Positions 1 to 7,941 of a DNA stretch of 64,000 bases are shown here, one piece after another (position 1 is the first letter of the stretch; every line of letters starts with the position of its first letter). The DNA is from an uncultured Anaeromusa sp. Lineage in GTDB: Bacteria; Bacillota; Negativicutes; Anaeromusales; Anaeromusaceae. Location: positions 1,987,501 through 2,051,500 of the forward strand of contig NZ_OY764902.1 of assembly GCF_963668665.1 (NCBI RefSeq), in the 5' to 3' direction. The notes under the pieces were generated by a model. It was not told the DNA's origin. It did not search any database and saw only the letters and a list, made by a program, of their open reading frames with translations. Position numbers and translations under genes: made by a program.

Positions 1-21
1 ACTATCGTCATTAATTGGCAT
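1..21 (-). CDS. 5' tip of a divergent gene (partial)
   Basis: On the minus strand an AAGGAG ribosome site (about 34-39) is followed by ATG at 21 (M-P-I-N-D-D-S...) and a second ATG at 32 that lies too close to the site. The gene would run off the left edge. Only seven codons are visible, so the product is unknown; its position, divergent from a catabolic operon, would suit a regulator. Confidence 0.35.
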
Positions 22-233
22 CGTAAAAACATTCTCCTTACAAATTTTAATACTGGATGTATTCTAGAAAAATGCAAAGTTCAATGAGTAGAAAGATAAA
101 CCTAATTGTGTTTAATGTAATTTAATGTTATCAGAATCTGTGTTTTTTAACAACTGCTTGTGATGATTTTCCTTGCGTGTCAATATGCGGTGATTTTTTG
201 ATAAAAAATAGACTGTTTGTAAAAATAATTCTA

Positions 234-262
234 TTGCAAATGGAAAAAACTTGGTGTATATT
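234..262 (+). promoter_or_regulatory. Candidate promoter of the D-serine operon
   Basis: TTGCAA (234-239) and TATATT (257-262) are separated by 17 bp, a good housekeeping promoter. It lies about 130 bp before the D-serine dehydratase start in an AT-rich divergent region with no other gene. Transcription would start near 269, just before the palindrome at 275-287. Confidence 0.5.
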
Positions 263-274
263 AAACGTAATTAA

Positions 275-287
275 ACAGTTAAACTGT
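275..287. promoter_or_regulatory. Palindromic operator candidate
   Basis: ACAGTT-A-AACTGT is a perfect 6-bp inverted repeat about one helical turn downstream of the candidate -10 box, a usual place for a repressor site. The surrounding 60 bp repeat TTAAAC/TTTAAT several times. The binding protein is unknown; the divergent gene at the left edge is the first candidate. Confidence 0.45.
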
Positions 288-393
288 ATTTAACAAATTG
301 AACATTTATTAAACAAAATAACGATGGTAAATAAAGATACTGTGATTATGATGATGCTATCCAAAGAATGAAAATAAATTAGTGGAGGGGTAT

Positions 394-1764
394 ATGGAAA
401 ACAGGCATGTTTTAGAGACAAAAATAGAAACTTGGAAAAAAGAGCACCCGGCCTTGGCTGATTTGCAGAATATGCGCGAAATCGTTTGGTTAAATCCGCT
501 TTATGGGCAAGAAAAGCATGAACAAGTTGCTTCAATTTCAGAAAAAGATATTCAGGATGCGGAAGAGCGGCTTGTGCGATTTGCATCTTTCATTGAAAAA
601 GCATTTCCGGAAACAAAGAAGGATGAAGGCGTCATTGAATCGCCGCTTGCACACATCCCTACTATGCAAGAGCAAATGAGTCAGTTGTGCGGTGCGCGTA
701 TTCCAGGGAAAGTTTATGTTAAGCTCGATAGCCAACTGCCTATTTCCGGCTCAATAAAAGCAAGAGGCGGTGTGTATGAAGTCCTCTATTTAGCAGAGTC
801 TATTGCCATGGAGCACGGAGGCTTATTGTGGACAGACGACTACGCTGTACTTAAAAGTAGTAAATTTCAACAGTTGTTCTCGCAATACACTATTGTGGTT
901 GGTTCGACAGGAAATTTAGGACTGAGCATCGGCATTATGGGCGCGGCATTAGGGTTTCGAGTGATCGTTCATATGTCTGTGGACGCGAAAAAATGGAAGA
1001 AGGATATGCTTCGGAGTAAAGGAGTATCCGTCGTTGAGCATGCTGCTGACTACTCGGAGGCAGTTGAAGCTGGGCGAAGAGACGCTGAAAAAGATCGTAA
1101 GAGTTATTTTATTGACGACGAAAATTCACGTCATCTTTTTTTAGGATACGCCGTAGCGGCAAAAAGACTGCAAAAGCAATTAGCGCGAGAAGGGGTAGTT
1201 GTTGATGAAGAGCATCCTCTTTTTGTGTATTTGCCCTGTGGTGTTGGCGGCGGCCCTGGTGGTGTTACCTTTGGTATGAAATCAATTTATAAAAAAAATG
1301 TTCATAGCTTTTTTGTAGAACCCACGCATTCGCCTGCGATGCTGCTCGGCTTGATGACGGGTTTGCATGAAAAAATTTCTGTGCAAGATTTGGGTATTGA
1401 TAATCGCACTGCTGCGGATGGACTAGCCGTGGGGAGACCTTCCGGTTTGGTAGGACGGATGTTGGAAAGAGATATTTCCGGCGTGGTCACTGTACAGGAT
1501 GAAAACTTGTATTTGCTCTTGACGCTATTAGCCGATTCAGAAGGCAAGTTCTTGGAACCATCTGCATTGGCCGGGTTTATGGGCCCGATGCAACTGGTAG
1601 CAACAAAAGAAGGCCAGCGCTACTTGGAAGAAAGAGAGCTGGTAAAGAAAATGGATCGCGCTACTCATATAGTATGGGCAACAGGGGGAAGCATGGTGCC
1701 TAAAGAGGAAATGGACAAATTTTATCAGCATGGCCTTGAAATTATGCAAAGTAAGACGGTTTGA
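394..1764 (+). CDS. dsdA: D-serine dehydratase (D-serine ammonia-lyase)
   Basis: PLP enzyme that converts D-serine to pyruvate and ammonia through 2-aminoacrylate, in the cytoplasm. The protein (456 aa) matches the DsdA family over its full length: a helical N-terminal region, the PLP lysine in SGSIKARGG (Lys122), a phosphate-binding STGNLGLS loop and a glycine-rich [11 protein letters not shown] segment near the C-terminal half. The ATG at 394 is chosen because GGAGGGG ends just before it; an upstream GTG at 382 lies within or before that ribosome site. First gene of an operon with ridA, a D-aminoacylase and an MFS carrier, which together suggest uptake and breakdown of D-amino acids. The promoter and palindrome upstream suggest substrate-controlled expression. 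Confidence 0.95.
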   Translation: MENRHVLETKIETWKKEHPALADLQNMREIVWLNPLYGQEKHEQVASISEKDIQDAEERLVRFASFIEKAFPETKKDEGVIESPLAHIPTMQEQMSQLCGARIPGKVYVKLDSQLPISGSIKARGGVYEVLYLAESIAMEHGGLLWTDDYAVLKSSKFQQLFSQYTIVVGSTGNLGLSIGIMGAALGFRVIVHMSVDAKKWKKDMLRSKGVSVVEHAADYSEAVEAGRRDAEKDRKSYFIDDENSRHLFLGYAVAAKRLQKQLAREGVVVDEEHPLFVYLPCGVGGGPGGVTFGMKSIYKKNVHSFFVEPTHSPAMLLGLMTGLHEKISVQDLGIDNRTAADGLAVGRPSGLVGRMLERDISGVVTVQDENLYLLLTLLADSEGKFLEPSALAGFMGPMQLVATKEGQRYLEERELVKKMDRATHIVWATGGSMVPKEEMDKFYQHGLEIMQSKTV

Positions 1765-1821
1765 GAACGTGCACTCCTTAGCGAAGTGGAAATGAAGTAA
1801 ATTTAGAAAGAAGGTCTGAAC

Positions 1822-2202
1822 ATGAAAAAGGTAATTTTTACGAAAGAAGCGCCGGGAGCGATTGGCCCCTATTCACAAGCGATTGAAGCAAACGGGTTTG
1901 TATTTGTATCCGGGCAGACCCCGCTAAGTCCAAGTACTGGTGAAATTGTGAGCGACGATGTGAAAGAGCAAACAAAGCAATCGCTAGACAATGTAAAAAC
2001 GATCTTGCAAGCACGAGGCCTTGATGTTGACCATATTGTGAAAACAACTATTTTCTTAAAGGACATGAATGATTTCAAGGTTGTAAATGAAGTATATGCT
2101 AATGCGTTCAGCGGCAGCTATCCGGCGCGCTCTTGCGTAGAAGTGGCACGGCTGCCCAAAGATGTGCGCGTCGAGATAGAAGCGATTGCTGTAGTTAAGT
2201 GA
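1822..2202 (+). CDS. ridA: RidA family enamine/imine deaminase (copy 1)
   Basis: Small trimeric RidA/YjgF protein of 126 aa, the usual family length. RidA hydrolyses reactive 2-aminoacrylate to pyruvate and ammonia and so protects PLP enzymes. The family signature GAIGPYSQA is near the N-terminus, and the catalytic arginine lies in [14 protein letters not shown] (Arg103). It sits 57 bp after dsdA behind AGAAAGAAGG, so it very likely clears the aminoacrylate released by that enzyme. A paralogue with the same catalytic residues is at 21622-22002, also beside a PLP enzyme that makes aminoacrylate. Confidence 0.95.
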   Translation: MKKVIFTKEAPGAIGPYSQAIEANGFVFVSGQTPLSPSTGEIVSDDVKEQTKQSLDNVKTILQARGLDVDHIVKTTIFLKDMNDFKVVNEVYANAFSGSYPARSCVEVARLPKDVRVEIEAIAVVK

Positions 2203-2239
2203 CTGATGTTAAAAAGCGTCTCATAAGGAGGGGATTAAC

Positions 2240-3832
2240 ATGCTTGATATTCTAATCAAACAAGTGAAAGTGCTTGATGGTACTGGTAACCCTGGATTTA
2301 TTGCAGATGTAGGAGTCGTAAAAGGGAAAATTCAAGAGGTTGGATTCATTACAAGAAAAGCGAAGCTTGTTATTGATGGAAACGGGCTCTGCGTCTCTCC
2401 GGGGTTCATCGATCCACATGCGCATGATGAAGGATGTCCATTTTTTGATGAAGCTGTACTAAACAAATTGTCGCAAGGGGTAACTACTGATATTTCTGGA
2501 AATTGCGGGCAAAGCTTAGCGCCTGTGTCGGAGCGGTATTGGAAGGAAAATCAAAGCGTGCACGCTTTAATTAACCCGCCGGAGTGCATGCACGAGTTTA
2601 CATCCTTCGGTAAGTTTCTGGATGCGGTTGAAAAGAAAAAAATCGGAGTGAATATGGGCTTTCTTGTTGGCCATGCGGCATTGCGAATTGCGGTTATGGG
2701 ACTGGAAAATCGCGAGCCAAGTCTGGCCGAACTAGAGCAGATGAAAGTATACCTAAGAGAATCTCTTGAACAGGGGGCTCTAGGCTTATCTGCTGGATTG
2801 CTTTATCCGCCCGGGAGCATTGCTAAGCAAGATGAATTTGTCGAGTTATGTAAGGTGATAAAAGAGAAGAATGCGATATTTACAATTCATATTCGTGACG
2901 AAGGCGATTATGTGATTGAATCAGTAAAAGAAGCGATTGAAATCGCAAAACGGTCAGGTGCTTTTGTTAATATTTCGCATCATAAAGCAATCGGTAAAAA
3001 GAATTGGGGTAAAGTAAACACCACGCTCAAAATGATTGAAGAAGCGAATCAGGACGGGCTTAACGTAGGGTTTGATCAGTACCCATACAATGCAAACTGT
3101 ACATACTTAAATACGATTCTGCCGCCTAGCTATCTCGTGAGGGAGCGAGAGCAGTTAGTGATGAACTTGAGAGAATCTCAATTCCGGGAACGTGTAAAAG
3201 AAGATATTCTTGCCTGTCGCGAGAAGTGGGACAATTTTGTAGTGAATGTAGGGTTTGCAGGGATGCTGGTAATCAAAGCCGATAAAACGCCCGATGCGGT
3301 AGGCAAGACTGTTAGCGAGTACGCAAATGCGCTCCAAAAAGATCCATTTGATACAGCGTTAGATTTATTGGTGGACAATCATTTGGATGTTATTGCGGTA
3401 TATTTTAGCATGTCTGATGATGATGTAGAGACGGTGATGAAGAATCCCTATGGCATGGTTGGCACTGATGGCATCTATATGAAAAATAAAGAAAAGACGC
3501 ATCCGCGGGTATCTGCTTCATTTCCGAGAGTGTTAGGCCGTTATGTACGAGAAAAGAAGGTATTGCAACTAGAAGAGGCCATTCGTAAGATGACGTCCTT
3601 GCCAGCGCAAAGACTGCATTTGAAAAATAAAGGGCTGATAAAAGAAGATTTTGATGCCGATTTAGTCGTGTTTAATGCCAATACGATTATGGATAATGCC
3701 GACTTTATTGTCGATTCTTATGCACCCAATACAGGTATACGTTATGTTATTGTTGCTGGCGAAGTGGCGCTTAAAGATAATTTATATACCCATGCAGCTT
3801 CAGGACAAGTAATCCGGCGAAAAGAATTTTAA
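2240..3832 (+). CDS. D-aminoacylase / N-acyl-D-amino-acid deacylase
   Basis: Zinc amidohydrolase (530 aa) that removes the acyl group from N-acyl-D-amino acids. The order of parts fits the D-aminoacylase family: small beta domain, DPHAHDE metal motif (His60, His62), GNCGQS with the family cysteine, metal histidines in FTIHIRDEGD and NISHHKAIG, catalytic aspartate in GTDGIY, and the C-terminal beta domain with ADLVVFN. Good ribosome site AAGGAGGGG. Followed 13 bp later by an MFS carrier. Inference: the operon imports N-acylated or free D-amino acids, deacylates them, and deaminates D-serine. The exact acyl group and side chain cannot be read from the sequence; D-glutamate-type deacylases are close relatives. 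Confidence 0.88.
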   Translation: MLDILIKQVKVLDGTGNPGFIADVGVVKGKIQEVGFITRKAKLVIDGNGLCVSPGFIDPHAHDEGCPFFDEAVLNKLSQGVTTDISGNCGQSLAPVSERYWKENQSVHALINPPECMHEFTSFGKFLDAVEKKKIGVNMGFLVGHAALRIAVMGLENREPSLAELEQMKVYLRESLEQGALGLSAGLLYPPGSIAKQDEFVELCKVIKEKNAIFTIHIRDEGDYVIESVKEAIEIAKRSGAFVNISHHKAIGKKNWGKVNTTLKMIEEANQDGLNVGFDQYPYNANCTYLNTILPPSYLVREREQLVMNLRESQFRERVKEDILACREKWDNFVVNVGFAGMLVIKADKTPDAVGKTVSEYANALQKDPFDTALDLLVDNHLDVIAVYFSMSDDDVETVMKNPYGMVGTDGIYMKNKEKTHPRVSASFPRVLGRYVREKKVLQLEEAIRKMTSLPAQRLHLKNKGLIKEDFDADLVVFNANTIMDNADFIVDSYAPNTGIRYVIVAGEVALKDNLYTHAASGQVIRRKEF

Positions 3833-3845
3833 AGGGGTGAGATTT

Positions 3846-5093
3846 ATGGTTTGGAAGAAACGATATAATGTACTGAGCGTAATTTTTGTCGCGTATTTGC
3901 TGTGCTACATGGATCGCATGGTAATGTCTACAGCCATTCCGTTTATAGCTAAAGAATTTGCATTATCTCCTTTAGAAATGGGAGCTGTGATGAGTGCTTT
4001 CTTCTTTAGCTATGCTTTATCACAAATACCTGGAGGTATTTTGGCGGATAAGTTTGGCGCACGGCTGGTTGTGGCTGGCGGTTTAGTTTGGTGGAGTATT
4101 TTTACGGCGATAACAGGAATGGCGTCTTCTTTAAAGACTATGATTGTATTTCGTGTTTTGTTTGGAATTGGGGAAGGGATTTTTCCGCCTGGCGCATTTA
4201 AAACAATCGCTTCTTGGTTTCCACATCGAGAAGTAGGAAGAGCAAGCGCAATTATGCTTACGACAAACTGCTTAGGCCCAGCGTTAGCTCCTATTTTTGT
4301 GGCCTATCTTGTTGTTGAATGGGGTTGGCGGATGGTTTTTTATAGTCTTCTGATTCCGGGTCTCATTGTGGCAGCGCTCGTATGGTGGCATTGTAAGAGC
4401 CCTCGTGCAAGTCAAGGAATTTCGGCGGAAGAGTTGGCTGAAATAGAAGGGGATCGTGTTGAAAAAGCGTTGCCGGAAAAGAAGATAGGCTTTGGACAAT
4501 TAGTAAGAATGCCTTTAGTTTGGAAATGCTTTTTCACTTTGTTTTTCTTCAATATTGCATTATGGGGATTAATGTCGTGGTTGCCGACGTATTTAATGCA
4601 AGCCAGGGGTTTCAGTATTATGAAGATGGGAATTGCCTCATCGCTTCCATATGTATCCGGGACGATTGGGATTTTGATAAGCGGCTATCTTTCCGACCGC
4701 TGGTTTAAAGATAAACGCCACTGGCTAGTTGTTTTTGGGGCGAGTATCGGCGCTGTATTTATTTATCTCAATGCAATGGCTGTATCGGCAGAAACGGCGG
4801 TGCTTTATCAGATTATAGGTTTCTTCTTTTTGTGGATTGCGATGGCGTCAATTTTTACCATTCCCATTGCAACGCTGCCTTCTGAAGTGGCCGGGTCGGC
4901 TATGGGCCTTGTTAATACAGCTGGGCAAGCGGCAGGCTTTCTGTCTCCCTTAGCAGTTGGTTACATTTTGACGGTTACTGGAAATGATTACTATTATGTA
5001 TTTATGATGTTTGTTGTATGCTTAGGTTTAAGCTCTGTGGCAGCATTAACAATTGGTTCAACTAAAAATAATGCAGTACCCAGTGATTCCTGA
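3846..5093 (+). CDS. MFS transporter, anion:cation symporter type
   Basis: Twelve-helix major facilitator of about 415 aa. The N-terminal stretch MDRMVMSTAIPFIA, the LADKFGAR loop-2/3 motif and the second-half YLSDRW loop are typical of the ACS family, which carries organic anions such as hexuronates and galactonate. The ATG at 3846 is chosen because the AAGGGGTG ribosome site covers the GTG at 3837. As last gene of the D-serine/D-aminoacylase operon it is the likely importer of the substrate (inference). Ends 58 bp before a strong terminator hairpin. Confidence 0.88.
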   Translation: MVWKKRYNVLSVIFVAYLLCYMDRMVMSTAIPFIAKEFALSPLEMGAVMSAFFFSYALSQIPGGILADKFGARLVVAGGLVWWSIFTAITGMASSLKTMIVFRVLFGIGEGIFPPGAFKTIASWFPHREVGRASAIMLTTNCLGPALAPIFVAYLVVEWGWRMVFYSLLIPGLIVAALVWWHCKSPRASQGISAEELAEIEGDRVEKALPEKKIGFGQLVRMPLVWKCFFTLFFFNIALWGLMSWLPTYLMQARGFSIMKMGIASSLPYVSGTIGILISGYLSDRWFKDKRHWLVVFGASIGAVFIYLNAMAVSAETAVLYQIIGFFFLWIAMASIFTIPIATLPSEVAGSAMGLVNTAGQAAGFLSPLAVGYILTVTGNDYYYVFMMFVVCLGLSSVAALTIGSTKNNAVPSDS

Positions 5094-5150
5094 ACAACAA
5101 GTGCACTAGTACTATTTCAAAAAATAATGATGAGAGATCTTACTGTGAAA

Positions 5151-5187
5151 ACAGCTACACCCCTTGAATTTTAAGGGGTGTAGCTGT
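5151..5187 (+). terminator. Rho-independent terminator of the D-serine operon
   Basis: Perfect 15-bp stem (5151-5165 with 5173-5187) around a 7-nt loop, followed by TTGTTTATTT. It resembles the hairpin at 22218-22257 in loop and outer stem, with paired changes inside the stem. Confidence 0.8.
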
Positions 5188-5521
5188 TTGTTTATTTAAA
5201 ATCCAGCATGGGAAGGACGTGGATAGTAGGAGAAAAAATGGCTTGCTTAGTTTGTCAGACGGAGTAGGCGCGATAGTTATGGCTAGTTTTCTTTTACGGT
5301 AGTGTAAATGAAAATGGGAAAAGTGATAGAAACAGAAATCGGCAACAGGCTGGTGCGAAGTTACTTGCATAGGTTGTGTTGAGAAGTTCAAAGCAGTTGA
5401 AGCAATGTTAGAAATGAATACATTATAATCTTAAAAAACTAAAGGGATAGCCAGAAAATAGAAGAAAAAGGATAAGGCGCAGGCGCGAATTTAGAGTGAG
5501 ACTTTAAAGGAGTGGATCGTT
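5188..5521. other. Intergenic region without a gene
   Basis: No credible reading frame. A TATAAT at 5424-5429 could be the -10 box for the next gene but has no matching -35 at normal spacing. A ribosome site AAAGGAG stands just before 5522. Confidence 0.4.
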
Positions 5522-6508
5522 GTGAAACAATTTTCAATCCGAAAAGTAGGATGGCTAAGTGCAATTTTTTTATTCTTTTTTTTGACCATTTCTTGTGTAA
5601 GTGAAGCTGCAGAATTTGAGAGACATGATGTTAAATTCAAGAGTCAAGGTTTACAGTGCGCAGGATGGTATTATGTTCCTAAAGATGTAAGTGCAGGAGA
5701 AAAGCATCCTGCTATTGTTATGGCGCACGGCTTTACTGCTGTTAAAGAGATGGGGCTTGGCAAATTTGCTGAAGAATTTGCAAAAGCTGGCTTTGCGGTT
5801 CTCGTGTTTGATTATCGCTATTTAGGCGCTAGTGAAGGAGAACCGCGAGGCCAGGTTTTTTATTTTGAGCAGCAGCAAGACTATCGGAATGCTATTACCT
5901 GGATATCGTTGCAAAAAGAAGTGGACCCGGAGCGCATTGGTATTTGGGGGACTTCGGATAGCGGAGGCTATGTATTGCATTTGGGAGCGTTTGATAAGCG
6001 CGTAAAAGCGGTTGTAGCTCAAATTCCAACCATTAATGCCCGCTATCAATCCTTGAGCACAGAAGCGCAAGCGCGTAGGGCTTCGTTTTATGCACGGAAT
6101 CGAGTAGAAGAGTACAAAAAAGGAATTGTGAATTACTATCCTGTCGTTGCGCCTGTCGGACAGCCTGCCTGTTTTACTCAGAAAGACGCATATGACTATT
6201 TTACTAAAGGAGCCAAGGAGGCTCCGAATTGGAGAAATCAGATTACCATGGAGTCGCTTGATATTTACAAGGAATTTGCTCCCGCGACATTTATACATTT
6301 AATAGCGCCTACGCCCTTGCTGATGATCGTTGCAAGTAAAGATATAGTGACTTCTTCAGAAAATGAAATGAAGGCGTTTGAGCGCGCGGGAGAACCCAAG
6401 AAGCTAGTTGCTTTTGAGGGGGGGCATTTTGATCCTTTTGAAGGAGTTGCTTTTGCTGAAGCATCAACAGCAGCTGTTGCGTGGTTTAAGCAATATCTTA
6501 ATCCATAA
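5522..6508 (+). CDS. Secreted alpha/beta hydrolase
   Basis: A 328-aa protein with an N-terminal signal sequence (basic start, hydrophobic residues about 12-28, cleavage near SEA-AEF), then an alpha/beta hydrolase fold. The nucleophile elbow reads GTSDSGG (Ser145); the acid is probably the aspartate in VASKDIV and the base the histidine in EGGHFDP. The arrangement resembles dienelactone-hydrolase/YcjY-type proteins and X-Pro peptidase-like esterases. GTG start behind AAAGGAG. The next gene, a second secreted hydrolase, follows at 59 bp, so both probably act outside the membrane on the same kind of ester or amide. Substrate unknown. Confidence 0.8.
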   Translation: MKQFSIRKVGWLSAIFLFFFLTISCVSEAAEFERHDVKFKSQGLQCAGWYYVPKDVSAGEKHPAIVMAHGFTAVKEMGLGKFAEEFAKAGFAVLVFDYRYLGASEGEPRGQVFYFEQQQDYRNAITWISLQKEVDPERIGIWGTSDSGGYVLHLGAFDKRVKAVVAQIPTINARYQSLSTEAQARRASFYARNRVEEYKKGIVNYYPVVAPVGQPACFTQKDAYDYFTKGAKEAPNWRNQITMESLDIYKEFAPATFIHLIAPTPLLMIVASKDIVTSSENEMKAFERAGEPKKLVAFEGGHFDPFEGVAFAEASTAAVAWFKQYLNP

Positions 6509-6567
6509 AAAATGTTCTTAGCCTGAGGTAAGAGGGATTTCTCTTAGAAAACGAGGGAGGTAAACTA

Positions 6568-7647
6568 ATGAAAAAAGTAGCGGTGACTCTATTTTTGTTT
6601 TTACTTGTCCTAACGTATCAAGCACAAAACGCAAATGCTTGCACTACATTTACCATTAATGATCAAAAGGGGAATATAGTCTTTGGGCGTAATTTCGACT
6701 TCAAAAACGGCTGCGGGCATGTGAGCGTAAATAAAAAAAATCTTAAAAAAACAGCGTTGATTTCCGCGTCGGAAAAACCTCTTGTCTGGGTCTCTCAGTA
6801 TGGCAGCGTTACGTTTAATCAGGCAGGCAAAGAACTTCCTTATGGCGGCATGAATGAAGAGGGATTAGTTGTTGAAGAAATGCTTTTGCCAAGTCCTAAG
6901 TCGGATTATCCCTCGCCTGACGAAAGGTTTGGTTTAACTTCCTTGCAATGGATTCAGTATCAATTGGATACCGCGGAAACGGTGGAAGATGTTATTCAGA
7001 GTGATGCGAATGTCCGCGTTGCTTACGCTAGTCAACGTAAAAAAAGTACGATTCATTTTTTAGTTAGTGACCGTTATGGAAAAACTGCTGTAATAGAGTA
7101 CATTGAAGGGAAAATGAAAACCTACCAGGGCAATCAATTAATTTACCCGGTTTTAGCTAATAATACGTATGTCGATTCGCTGGCTAATGCCAACAGGTAT
7201 TCCATTTTCGGGGGCAAGGAAGAAATTCCAAGCCATGGTGAAGAGCCGTTGGAGAGGTTCGCTATTGCCGCAGCTATGGTTCATAACTATAGCCTCAACG
7301 ATAACCGTATTGACTATGCATTTAGCGTATTAGACAGCGTAGCTCAGAGCGAACAAACTGGGTGGCCGACGCAGTGGAGCATCGTATATGACATCAATGC
7401 CTTACAGATCTATTATAAGACGGCCAATAACAGTAAAATAAGAAAAGTAGCATTAAGCGAGTTTGATTTCAACGGTAATTCGCCAAGCTTGTTTGTTGAT
7501 ATTGATAATGACGTAGCTGGGCGTAGTGACTTTGAGGAATATAGTACACAAGCTAATAGAGATTTAATTGAAAAAGCAAGCTTAATTCCACGCGAAGGCC
7601 AAGAAAAAGTTGCAACGTATCCTGAATCTATAGAACCGTTATACTAG
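6568..7647 (+). CDS. Secreted C59-family hydrolase (choloylglycine hydrolase / penicillin V acylase type)
   Basis: Ntn-hydrolase of 359 aa. A signal sequence ends ...NANA and the next residue, Cys25 (CTTFTI), is the predicted N-terminal nucleophile after cleavage. Other family marks: GRNFDF after the first strand, YGGMNEEGL, an ANNTYVDS loop and NRYSIF. The family cleaves amides such as conjugated bile salts, penicillin V or acyl-homoserine lactones; which one applies here cannot be told. Good ribosome site GGGAGG. The last 17 codons and the bases after the stop occur again, in broken form, at 22139-22204. Its place between a D-aminoacylase operon and other hydrolases suggests acylated amino compounds as substrate (inference). 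Confidence 0.85.
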   Translation: MKKVAVTLFLFLLVLTYQAQNANACTTFTINDQKGNIVFGRNFDFKNGCGHVSVNKKNLKKTALISASEKPLVWVSQYGSVTFNQAGKELPYGGMNEEGLVVEEMLLPSPKSDYPSPDERFGLTSLQWIQYQLDTAETVEDVIQSDANVRVAYASQRKKSTIHFLVSDRYGKTAVIEYIEGKMKTYQGNQLIYPVLANNTYVDSLANANRYSIFGGKEEIPSHGEEPLERFAIAAAMVHNYSLNDNRIDYAFSVLDSVAQSEQTGWPTQWSIVYDINALQIYYKTANNSKIRKVALSEFDFNGNSPSLFVDIDNDVAGRSDFEEYSTQANRDLIEKASLIPREGQEKVATYPESIEPLY

Positions 7648-7730
7648 TAAGCGCGTGTCATATTGTTCGTTTCTGCTCTTTTTGCTTGGTATAGGTGACA
7701 GGAAAAATAAAAAATTCCGAAAAATAACTC

Positions 7731-7759
7731 TTGATAAATTTAACCAAATATTCTATACT
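7731..7759 (+). promoter_or_regulatory. Promoter of the glp/RuBisCO-like operon
   Basis: TTGATA (7731-7736), 17 bp, TATACT (7754-7759): near-consensus housekeeping promoter. Start of transcription is expected near 7766, giving a leader of about 175 nt before glpA. Confidence 0.75.
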
Positions 7760-7794
7760 TGGGTTAAAGATGGACAATTGAATAGTGCAGATTG

Positions 7795-7920
7795 ATTTAG
7801 GCAGATTCGGCAGAGTCAAAAAGAGTCTAGCCTAAATGGAACTGGGATCAAGAGTATATGTAAGATCCCTATAGGAACGCAAGGATAGTATTCTTGTGTT
7901 TCTATAGGGATCTTTCTTTT
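7795..7920 (+). promoter_or_regulatory. Leader with stem-loop and intrinsic terminator (probable GlpP antitermination site)
   Basis: Two structures lie in the leader. The first pairs 7795-7808 with 7823-7837 (ATTTAGGC...GCCTAAAT). The second is a long hairpin, 7862-7878 with 7898-7914, 17 bp with one G-U pair, extended inward, and followed directly by TTTCTTTTTT. This terminator ends 21 bp before the glpA start, so transcription must be allowed through it. In Bacillus subtilis GlpP acts on a terminator in the glpD leader; here glpP is the last gene of the same operon. Confidence 0.75.
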
Positions 7921-7941
7921 TTCAAAGGAGGTAAAGAGGCC

